Source of the DNA: Candidatus Parcubacteria bacterium
GTDB lineage: Bacteria; Patescibacteriota; Minisyncoccia; Phycocordibacterales; Zambryskibacteraceae
Direction: 5' to 3'
Length of the DNA stretch: 37,902 bases
Assembly: GCA_019661895.1 (NCBI GenBank)
Contig: JAIFWO010000003.1
Location: forward strand, 1-37,902
The notes beneath the pieces were generated by a model that was not told the origin of the DNA, made no database searches, and saw only the letters and a program-made list of their open reading frames with translations. Below are positions 9,486 to 17,377 of the stretch, one piece after another (within the stretch, counting starts at the first letter, position 1; each line of letters opens with the position of its first letter). Position numbers and translations under genes: made by a program.

Positions 9486-11359
9486 AATATGCTCTCAGGA
9501 TCTACTTTAATCAAAAATTCAGGAGAGAGCAAAAGGAGTTTGTCTTTGATCTCAGAAACTGGCCAACTCTCTCTCGGGATGCGCAGGACCATGTTGAGCA
9601 TGCGCTTCCCGGAGGGAGTGCCGCGATTCTCCACAATGAAGTGCGGTTTGTGATCCTTGAAGAGGCTCTGGAGATAGACCGCCTTCTTCTCAAGAGCCTC
9701 GCGGGTGCCAAGAGTACTTACTTTAACAAAGATCGAGAAGGGTGGATACAAGAGTTCCTCACGCTCTTTGATCTCAGCTCGGTAGAAGTCTAAGATATTG
9801 CCATCAGCCGCTAGGGAGAGTATTTCTTCCCCAACATTCCTTGTTTGGACCAAGAAGCTCTCGGCCGTCAATTGCCTTAAGCGGGTGACGAGGTAGAAGA
9901 TGCGTTCATTCATGCTGAAGTCGGGTACCGAGAAGAGGGCGTCGAGTGAGACCACAGCGGCGTACGAGACACTTGTGAGATGGAGGAAGGCAAGCTCGGT
10001 GCCCACGAGCACGCCGCCTTCGCTCTCGAAGCGCTTGGCAATGACTCGCGCTCGAGTGGCGGTCTCGGCATGATCTTTGTCTAAGACGAGGACGGGCACA
10101 GAAGGGAAGAGGGCCTCCACCTCGGCCACTATCCTGTCTATCCCGACGCCGAGAGCATTCAATTTCCAACTATTGCAGGTGTCACAGCGGGTTGCAGCAC
10201 TCCGCCTGGCGCCACAGTGGTGGCAGATATAGAGGCGCGACTCGCCCTCATTCGGTTTAGATTTATCATGCGTTTCGTGCAAGACAAGCGGGGCCTGGCA
10301 GTTGTCGCAGAGGAGGAGCGAGCCGCAGTCTCCGCAGACTGTTGACGGGGCCAAACCCTTGCGCGCACCGAAGAGGAAGACTCTTTTATTCTCCTGGATG
10401 GCCCGAGTGAGCATGTCTTTTAATTCTGGAGACATAACTTCGAACTTGCGTTTGCGCATGTCCACAAGCTTCGACGGGGCAGTATATTTTATCCGCCAGG
10501 TAAGAGGCGCCGCTTCCGAGTACGTGCCCCCTCGCTCCTTCCACAGGGTCTCAAGCGAGAGCACTGAGTCACCGAAGATCAAGGTCTTGCCCGATTCGCG
10601 AGCGTAATATTCGAGGAAGGTCTTCAAGTGGATATGCGGCCGCGAGAGAGTGCGGTATGAGCGCGAGTTCTCACGGTCAACGATAATAGTTTCGAGGTCC
10701 GGTCGGTCGAAGGCGAGGAAGGCCGGAGTGGTGATGAAGACTATCGGATGCTTCTCCTTATGCGCCTTCCACAAAATGGCTTTGATCTCTTTCGGTTTGC
10801 GGCCAACGGCTGAGTGGACATAATTTTCTATACCGTTTGAAAGGGTCTCTAGGGCGCGCACGGCATCCTCGCGCGTAGGAGTGACGAAGGTGACCGAGGT
10901 CTTACGGGCAAAGGCCTCACGAATGATTCCTTTGTACTCACGCAAACGCTCCACCTCCGGCAGTTGCACCAACTTCACCTCGCGGAAGGTTCGTTCCTCC
11001 AGATCCGCTTTGCCGAGGAGCTCTGGGGATTCTAAAAATATCTTGGGTAAGAGCGCACTCAGCACGCTCCCTAGAGTGGCGGCGTAGTAGTCAGCGGTTT
11101 TCTCGGCCGCGCGCATAAAGGCCGGTGAGAGACGGCCGGCTTTGTCGATCCTAGCGAGCTTCTTTAAAGAATAAGTGGCTTCCTTGAGCTCGGCCTTGGC
11201 TTGTCTGGCTGGGAAGCTCTTGACGACGATGCCGAGAGCCGTGCCGCTGCGTACGGGCACTCGGACGAAGCTGCCGGGCTCAAACTTATCTTTGGTGAAG
11301 TAGGTCAGGGTCGATTTAGTGATGCCTTTGACGACGGGGATGACTTCGACGACCTGCAT
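9482..11359 (-). CDS. priA: PriA-like primosomal protein N' (helicase motifs degenerate)
   Basis: Zinc-binding CGDCGSLLLCDNCQAPL...CHHCGARRSAATRCDTC; PriA-type C-terminus; operon position priA-def-fmt. Confidence 0.82.
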   Translation of the reverse strand: MQVVEVIPVVKGITKSTLTYFTKDKFEPGSFVRVPVRSGTALGIVVKSFPARQAKAELKEATYSLKKLARIDKAGRLSPAFMRAAEKTADYYAATLGSVLSALLPKIFLESPELLGKADLEERTFREVKLVQLPEVERLREYKGIIREAFARKTSVTFVTPTREDAVRALETLSNGIENYVHSAVGRKPKEIKAILWKAHKEKHPIVFITTPAFLAFDRPDLETIIVDRENSRSYRTLSRPHIHLKTFLEYYARESGKTLIFGDSVLSLETLWKERGGTYSEAAPLTWRIKYTAPSKLVDMRKRKFEVMSPELKDMLTRAIQENKRVFLFGARKGLAPSTVCGDCGSLLLCDNCQAPLVLHETHDKSKPNEGESRLYICHHCGARRSAATRCDTCNSWKLNALGVGIDRIVAEVEALFPSVPVLVLDKDHAETATRARVIAKRFESEGGVLVGTELAFLHLTSVSYAAVVSLDALFSVPDFSMNERIFYLVTRLRQLTAESFLVQTRNVGEEILSLAADGNILDFYRAEIKEREELLYPPFSIFVKVSTLGTREALEKKAVYLQSLFKDHKPHFIVENRGTPSGKRMLNMVLRIPRESWPVSEIKDKLLLLSPEFLIKVDPESIL

Positions 11360-11396
11360 TGCCTCATTATAACAACGCGAGTATCATAAGCCCATC

Positions 11397-12410
11397 ATGA
11401 CCTCCTTTGGAAAGAAGCTCGGCATTGACCTAGGCACCACTACCATCCTAGTTTTCGTGCCTGGCAAGGGTATTGTCTTGAACGAGCCCTCGGTGGTGGC
11501 AGTATCAGAGGACGATAACAGGATCTTGGCAATAGGAGCTGAGGCTAAGACCATGATCGGCCGCACGCCGGAAAATATCGTGGCCTATCGCCCGATGAAG
11601 GACGGAGTCATTGCTGATTACAGGGTGACGGAGGCCATGCTTCGTTACTACATCAACAAAGCGCTCGGCAAGTGGAACATATTTAAGCCCGAAGTTCTGG
11701 TCTCCGTGCCTGCTGGAGTAACCTCAACGGAGCGCCGGGCGGTGGTCGAGGCGGCACTTAAAGCGGGTGCCAAGAGTGCCTATGTGGTCAAGGAGCCTAT
11801 CTTGGCAGCCATTGGCGCGGGTATCCCGATCCACGAAGCCGAAGGGCACATGATCGTTGACATTGGCGGCGGCACTACCGACGTAGCCATGATCTCATTG
11901 GGAGGCATCGTCGCCTCGACCTCTGTCAAAGTGGCCGGCAATAAACTCGACGCGGCTATTCAAGATTATATGAAGAAGACATATAACCTGGCGATCGGCG
12001 ACAAGACCGCTGAGGAGATCAAGATCCAGATCGGCTCAGCTATCCCACAAGACGAAGAGCTGTCTATGAGCGTGAAGGGTCGCGACTCGATCCTCGGCCT
12101 GCCGCGCACCGTTGAGATCAAGACCAATGAGATCACCAAGGCTATTTCCAAAGAGCTGCGCGAGATGATCAAGGCCATCAGGGATGTCTTGCAGGAGACG
12201 CCGCCGGAGCTCTCCTCGGACATCATCGACGAAGGAATCATCATGACCGGAGGCTCCTCACAGTTGCGCAACTTCCCAGAGCTTGTCTTCCGTCGCACCG
12301 GGGTGAAGGCGGTGTTGGCCAAGGATCCGCTCTATTGCGTGGTCAACGGCACTGGCGTGGCCCTCGAACATTTGGATATGTATAAAAAGAGTATCGTCGC
12401 CAAGAGGTAA
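11397..12410 (+). CDS. mreB: Rod shape-determining protein MreB
   Basis: LGIDLGTTTILVFVPGKGIVLNEPSVVAV; MIVDIGGGTTDVAMISLGGIV; IIMTGGSSQLRNFPEL. Confidence 0.95.
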   Translation: MTSFGKKLGIDLGTTTILVFVPGKGIVLNEPSVVAVSEDDNRILAIGAEAKTMIGRTPENIVAYRPMKDGVIADYRVTEAMLRYYINKALGKWNIFKPEVLVSVPAGVTSTERRAVVEAALKAGAKSAYVVKEPILAAIGAGIPIHEAEGHMIVDIGGGTTDVAMISLGGIVASTSVKVAGNKLDAAIQDYMKKTYNLAIGDKTAEEIKIQIGSAIPQDEELSMSVKGRDSILGLPRTVEIKTNEITKAISKELREMIKAIRDVLQETPPELSSDIIDEGIIMTGGSSQLRNFPELVFRRTGVKAVLAKDPLYCVVNGTGVALEHLDMYKKSIVAKR

Positions 12411-12416
12411 CAAAAA

Positions 12417-12437
12417 CCGGATGACAGAGTCATCCGG
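12417..12437. terminator. Shared hairpin terminator between convergent mreB and minus-strand gene
   Basis: CCGGATGAC-AGA-GTCATCCGG, 9-bp perfect stem; T-tract on minus strand; minus-gene stop codon lies in the stem. Confidence 0.7.
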
Positions 12438-12957
12438 CGCAAACCTGACCTTCTTCACTAAGCCCCGCAAACTTTCTGAAGGCTTTGACCCTGTGATCTG
12501 ATGGGCCTAGTTCCTTGATCTCTGCAAACTCATCTTGAGTGCGAGACTTATCTCGGAGCTGTTGAAAGAGCTTGTCTGCATCATCCACGGACATTGCGAG
12601 TGGACGTTGCTTGTCCCACGCAACCTCGTACCGAATTGCTTCGGTAAGAAGAGCTGCCCGACTTAACTTGGCAAAGTCCCTTTTCGCTGGTGGAGGCGTT
12701 TCTGGTACGCCAACAATTTTGACCGAGGGCTCAATCGCTGGCTCCGCCTTTCCTGCGAAGTTACTTCTTCGCACCGGGTGCAGGAAGAGTTTGCCCCTAT
12801 TGTCCCTGCGGCGCTGCCGTAGGATGGTCCTCACTATCACAGCCGTTACCACGAGGGCCACTGCCACGATTGCTGCGATCGCTACGAGCATCACTTGGCG
12901 AGATGGGATGTGGCTCGTCACCAGGGTAAAGAGCTGGCTGAGCAGTTTCTGAAGCAT
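12430..12957 (-). CDS. Hypothetical single-pass membrane protein
   Basis: MLQKLLSQLFTLVTSHIPSRQVMLVAIAAIVAVALVVTAVIVRTILRQRRR; GAGAGGAAGCG upstream of ATG. Confidence 0.6.
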   Translation of the reverse strand: MLQKLLSQLFTLVTSHIPSRQVMLVAIAAIVAVALVVTAVIVRTILRQRRRDNRGKLFLHPVRRSNFAGKAEPAIEPSVKIVGVPETPPPAKRDFAKLSRAALLTEAIRYEVAWDKQRPLAMSVDDADKLFQQLRDKSRTQDEFAEIKELGPSDHRVKAFRKFAGLSEEGQVCAG

Positions 12958-13053
12958 CGCTTCCTCTCTGGTTGAAGTGAGGTTCTGGTCTTCTGTTAGA
13001 TTATAACTTTTACAGGTTTTGTCAAGTAGCTGTGAATCTGCTACTCTAAGCAG

Positions 13054-14256
13054 GTGAAGCCTATAACATTTGCTATAGAAAAAGAGCTCGAAGGCAAACT
13101 TGGCCGGGCCGGTGTACTTGAGACGCCGCACGGCGTTATAGAGACCCCCGCCTTCGTTTCTGTCGGTACCAAGGCGGCTGTTAAAGCCCTTTCGCCTGAA
13201 GATGTCAGAAGCCTGGGCGCGCAAGTGGTGCTTTCCAATACCTACCATCTCTACTTACAGCCGGGTGACGAGCGGATAAAGAAGTTGGGCGGCCTCCATA
13301 AGTTTATGAATTGGTCTGGTCCGCTCATGACAGATTCTGGAGGCTTCCAAGTCTTCTCACTCGGAGCGGCATATGGCAAAGAGCTTTCTAAGGTAGTCTC
13401 TATTACCGACCCATCACAACTCTTGCATGAACGTTCCGGCGAAGGGGAGCAGCCAAGACTCGCAAATATTGGTGCAGACGGCGTCTCGTTCCGCTCGCAC
13501 TTAGACGGCAGCCTGCACTACATCACACCAGAGAAGTCGATTGAGATTCAGCATAATCTTGGAGCCGACATCATCTTTGCCTTCGACGAGTGCACGTCGC
13601 CGCAAGAAGACTTCCGTTATCAGGAAGAGGCGCTTGAGCGCACGCATAGATGGGCACAAAAGAGTTTGGATTATCACAAGTCTAAAAATAATTCTGAGAG
13701 GCAAGCCCTTTTCGGTATTGTCCAAGGCGGTAGGGAAGAGAGTTTAAGGAAGAGGTCAGCCGAGTTTATGAAGAGTTTAGACTTCGATGGCTTCGGCATC
13801 GGAGGCTCGTTTGCTAAAGAGGACATGGAGACGGCGGTCAAATGGGTCAATGAGATCTTGCCGAAAGAGAAGCCCAGGCACCTCCTTGGCATCGGCGAGC
13901 CCGAAGACCTGTTTATGGGGGTCGAGAATGGAGTCGATCTTTTCGATTGTGTCGCCCCGACCCGTAACGGCCGTGGCGGCACGCTCTATACCTCAAGCGG
14001 TAAAGTTAATATCAGAAATGCAGAATTTAAGGAAGATATGGGCCCGATTGACAGCGAGTGCGATTGCCATGTCTGCAAGACTTACTCACGGGCATACCTT
14101 AATCATCTCTACCGCGCCCACGAGATGCTCGGCGGCACCTTGGGCTCGATGCACAACCTCCACTTCATCATCTCGCTTGTCGCGCATATGCGCCAAGCAA
14201 TTCTAGATGGAAATTTCCAAGAATTTAAAACAGATTTTCTCTCGAAATATAAATGA
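13054..14256 (+). CDS. tgt: tRNA-guanine(34) transglycosylase
   Basis: TPAFVSVGTKAAVKAL, LSNTYHLYLQPG, MTDSGGFQVFSL, FGIVQGG, FDCVAPTRNGRGGTLYT, zinc site CDCHVCKTYSRAYLNHL; GTG start. Confidence 0.96.
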   Translation: MKPITFAIEKELEGKLGRAGVLETPHGVIETPAFVSVGTKAAVKALSPEDVRSLGAQVVLSNTYHLYLQPGDERIKKLGGLHKFMNWSGPLMTDSGGFQVFSLGAAYGKELSKVVSITDPSQLLHERSGEGEQPRLANIGADGVSFRSHLDGSLHYITPEKSIEIQHNLGADIIFAFDECTSPQEDFRYQEEALERTHRWAQKSLDYHKSKNNSERQALFGIVQGGREESLRKRSAEFMKSLDFDGFGIGGSFAKEDMETAVKWVNEILPKEKPRHLLGIGEPEDLFMGVENGVDLFDCVAPTRNGRGGTLYTSSGKVNIRNAEFKEDMGPIDSECDCHVCKTYSRAYLNHLYRAHEMLGGTLGSMHNLHFIISLVAHMRQAILDGNFQEFKTDFLSKYK

Positions 14257-14302
14257 AGCAGCCCCGACACATAAGTGCGGGGCTGGCGAATCTCGTCGTC
14301 GC

Positions 14303-14404
14303 TTACTGCGGTACTCGGGTCAGGAATCCGATGGCAATCAGGAGCAGAGCGACGCAAAGGAAGGCGGCGTAGATGCGGGAGGGCGAACGTAGGAACGCGA
14401 GCAT
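14303..14404 (-). CDS. Very small membrane peptide (33 aa)
   Basis: MLAFLRSPSRIYAAFLCVALLLIAIGFLTRVPQ with GAGAGGATAACCCCATG ribosome-binding site. Confidence 0.4.
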   Translation of the reverse strand: MLAFLRSPSRIYAAFLCVALLLIAIGFLTRVPQ

Positions 14405-14522
14405 GGGGTTATCCTCTCGGGGTGGAATGGTTTCTACCTCTCTGCTACTAACATAGCATAGCTTTATTAATTTGTCAAGAAGAAATTGCAAAATGCCAGA
14501 AAACCTTGTAAAATAAGGCTAA

Positions 14523-16595
14523 ATGTCAATATTTAAGATTAACAACGAGTTTAAGCCGGCGGGGGATCAGCCTAAGGCTATCCAAGGTCTCACTGAAGGG
14601 GTCGAGAAGGGCGAGCGGTATCAAACCCTTCTTGGTGTGACTGGCTCGGGCAAGACCTTCACCGCGGCCAACGTCATTGCCAATATTGGTAAGCCGACAC
14701 TTGTCATTGCCCACAACAAGACCCTGGCGGCCCAGCTCGCTCAGGAGTATCGCGAATTCTTCCCGGAGAATGCGGTGCACTACTTCGTCTCCTATTACGA
14801 CTTCTACCAGCCGGAGGCTTACCTGCCTGTGACGGATACTTACATCGAGAAGGAGGCCATGATCAACGAAGAGATAGATCGCTTGCGTCACGCCTCCACT
14901 CAATCCTTATTGACTCGTCGTGATGTTATCGTGGTGGCTTCCGTCTCGTGCATTTACGGCTTAGGCAGTCCTGAGGAATATGAGAAGGTCAATATGAAGA
15001 TCGAGAAGGGGGCAAATATATCGCGTGCCGACTTCATCCGCGAGCTCATTCGCATCCACTTCACTCGCACCAACGCCGACGTCAACCCAGGCCAATTTCG
15101 AGCTCTTGGCAGCGCGGTGGAGATCATGCCGACTTCGGAGCGCAATATCTTCCGCATAGAAATCGAAGAGGGCACGATCTCGAAGATCTCGCGCATCGAT
15201 GGTGTGACGCGCTCTATCATTTCCGAGCCAGAGGTCTTCTTCCTCTTCCCGGCCAAGCACTTCATTACGGCCGAGGATCAACTCGAGCGAGCCTTTAATA
15301 GTATTAAATCAGAGCTCACAGATCAGTTGGAGTTATTTAAAAAAGAAGGGAAGATCTTAGAAGCCGACCGCTTGAAGCGACGCACCTCATACGACTTGGC
15401 TCTCATCCGCGAGGTGGGCTACTGCAATGGGATCGAGAATTATTCCCGCCACTTCTCTGGCAAGAAACCGGGTGAGGCACCAGACACTCTGCTCTCATAC
15501 TTCCCGCACAAGGCCGATGGTTCGCCCGACTTCTTGACCATTATCGACGAGTCGCACGTGACCATTCCGCAAATTGGCGGCATGTATGCCGGAGACAAAT
15601 CTCGTAAGGACACCCTCATTGAACACGGCTTCCGTCTGCCTTCCGCGCGCGACAATAGGCCTTTGAAGTTTGAAGAATTCGAGAAGAATGTGGGCCAAGT
15701 GATCTTCACCTCCGCTACCCCAAGCAAATTCGAGAAGGAGCACAGTACCAAAGTAGTCGAGCAAGTTATCCGCCCCACAGGACTTATCGACCCGGAGGTC
15801 TTAGTGCGGCCAATACAAGTAGGGCAGACCCGCCTGCCAGCGCCTGATGCCGCAGGCTATGGCGGGCAGGTCTTCGACTTCATTAAGGAAGCCGAGGCGG
15901 TCATCAAGAAAGGTGGTCGAGCCATTGCCACCACTCTTACCAAGAAGATGGCGGAGGATCTCTCAGAATATTTGAAGGAGAAGAAGATCAAGGCTAGCTA
16001 TCTGCATAGCGACATCAAGACCATCGAGCGCATTGAGATCTTGACCGCTTTCCGTCGCGGGGAGTTCGATGTGCTTGTCGGAGTGAATCTCCTACGAGAA
16101 GGTTTGGACTTGCCGGAAGTGATGTTTATCGGCATCTTAGACGCAGACAAAGAGGGCTTCTTGCGCTCTGAGACCTCGCTTATCCAAATCATTGGCCGTG
16201 CCGCGCGCAATGTGGAGGGGAGAGTGATCCTATACGCCGACACGGTAACGGGCTCAATGGAGAGAGCGATTGGAGAAACCAACCGCCGCCGGGGCATCCA
16301 GGTCGCCTACAACACCAAGCACGGCATTACTCCGAAGACGATCATCAAGAAAATCAAAGACATTACAGACACGCTGGATCGCGAGCACCACCAGGCTGTC
16401 GACACGCTTCTTGAGACCGACGCCAAACTCTTCGAGAAGAATCCCAAGAAGCTTATCAAAGCCAAGATGAATGAGATGGAGGAAGCGGTCAAGGTCCTCG
16501 ACTTCGAGAGCGCCGCCATCTTACGCGATGAACTCAAAGTTCTCGAAAGCAGATTAGAAAAGTCCGAAAAATCAAAAAAGAAAAAAGCCGCCTAA
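14523..16595 (+). CDS. uvrB: UvrABC system protein B
   Basis: LLGVTGSGKTFTAANVI, YYDFYQPEAYLP, VIDESHVTIPQIG-like IIDESHVTIPQIGGM, GVNLLREGLDLPEV, IQIIGRAARN, C-terminal UVR motif. Confidence 0.98.
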   Translation: MSIFKINNEFKPAGDQPKAIQGLTEGVEKGERYQTLLGVTGSGKTFTAANVIANIGKPTLVIAHNKTLAAQLAQEYREFFPENAVHYFVSYYDFYQPEAYLPVTDTYIEKEAMINEEIDRLRHASTQSLLTRRDVIVVASVSCIYGLGSPEEYEKVNMKIEKGANISRADFIRELIRIHFTRTNADVNPGQFRALGSAVEIMPTSERNIFRIEIEEGTISKISRIDGVTRSIISEPEVFFLFPAKHFITAEDQLERAFNSIKSELTDQLELFKKEGKILEADRLKRRTSYDLALIREVGYCNGIENYSRHFSGKKPGEAPDTLLSYFPHKADGSPDFLTIIDESHVTIPQIGGMYAGDKSRKDTLIEHGFRLPSARDNRPLKFEEFEKNVGQVIFTSATPSKFEKEHSTKVVEQVIRPTGLIDPEVLVRPIQVGQTRLPAPDAAGYGGQVFDFIKEAEAVIKKGGRAIATTLTKKMAEDLSEYLKEKKIKASYLHSDIKTIERIEILTAFRRGEFDVLVGVNLLREGLDLPEVMFIGILDADKEGFLRSETSLIQIIGRAARNVEGRVILYADTVTGSMERAIGETNRRRGIQVAYNTKHGITPKTIIKKIKDITDTLDREHHQAVDTLLETDAKLFEKNPKKLIKAKMNEMEEAVKVLDFESAAILRDELKVLESRLEKSEKSKKKKAA
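15828..15871. repeat. GC-rich palindromic element, copy A (in-frame inside uvrB)
   Basis: ACCCGCCTGCCAGCGCCTGATGCCGCAGGCTATGGCGGGCAGGT; reverse complement aligns to copy B; encodes TRLPAPDAAGYGGQ. Confidence 0.8.
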
Positions 16596-16608
16596 GGTTC
16601 AGGCGGCT
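16586..16608. terminator. Bidirectional terminator between uvrB and minus-strand small gene
   Basis: AGCCGCC-TAAGGTTCA-GGCGGCT; the loop holds both stop codons (TAA for uvrB, TCA=TGA for the minus gene). Confidence 0.75.
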
Positions 16609-16853
16609 CTGGTTGCGAATCGGCTTCGCTTGCCGGTGAATCGCGCTCCGGCGCGTTTTTTATGCTTTCGGGTCCTCAATATAGGGTTACTGGTCGGATG
16701 TCCCACGTGATACTTGTCGCAGTAAGAGCAATGGTAAGGCTTTACTCCATGACCAAGCCTTTGTGCATGCTGCCAGGCCTCCTTGCGTGTGTCGTAAGAA
16801 AACTCCTTACTCGTGCAGGAACGCCATCGTAGCTCACTGGGTGACATCTTCAT
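16599..16853 (-). CDS. Small Cys/His-containing (zinc-finger-like) hypothetical protein
   Basis: YHCSYCDKYHVGHPTSNP...RKHKKRAG; CxxC plus histidines, basic tail. Confidence 0.55.
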   Translation of the reverse strand: MKMSPSELRWRSCTSKEFSYDTRKEAWQHAQRLGHGVKPYHCSYCDKYHVGHPTSNPILRTRKHKKRAGARFTGKRSRFATRAA

Positions 16854-16937
16854 CCGGGATTAAGGGAAGAACAAACACTTCTGCATTAAACATACACCCA
16901 AGCTCATCTATGGCAAGGAAGTAATACACAGATACAA

Positions 16938-16965
16938 AAAGCCGACACTAACTAGTGACGGCTGG
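16938..16965 (-). terminator. Terminator hairpin overlapping CDS 3' end
   Basis: AGCCG/CGGCT with CACT/AGTG inner stem, followed on minus strand by TTTTTG; stop codon of 16948 gene inside. Confidence 0.55.
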
Positions 16966-17319
16966 AGATGTTTGCTTGGGATATCGCCCGCGTTCGATTA
17001 ACGTGGTGAAGAGAATTCTAAGCAAATCATCTCGCTGGTTTGGATGGTCTGCTTCGAATTTCTGGATGATCTTGTAGATGTGGATCTCGTCTTGTGGGCA
17101 TGGACGATACTGCTTGAGCAAGGCCGCAATCGTGCGGCGATTTTCAAACGTATGATTTTGCGGTACATCATGCCGGATAAGCGTAAGTATCTCTCGAACC
17201 TTTTCGAGAGAGAATCCGAATGCATTACCCAAGCCCTGAAGATCCACTGATTCTAGCTGAGACTCAACAGTGTCCATAGGGACCCCAAATGTGAGTGAGA
17301 AGAGCGTTCCATTCATCAT
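16948..17319 (-). CDS. Hypothetical protein
   Basis: ORF of 123 aa, MMNGTLFSLTFGVPMDTVESQLESVDLQGLGNAFG...; flanked by terminator. Confidence 0.5.
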   Translation of the reverse strand: MMNGTLFSLTFGVPMDTVESQLESVDLQGLGNAFGFSLEKVREILTLIRHDVPQNHTFENRRTIAALLKQYRPCPQDEIHIYKIIQKFEADHPNQRDDLLRILFTTLIERGRYPKQTSPAVTS

Positions 17320-17377
17320 TCTAACATGCTATAATGCTCCTATACACCCCCTAGGCTTGCCCCGGGGTCATATTCAT

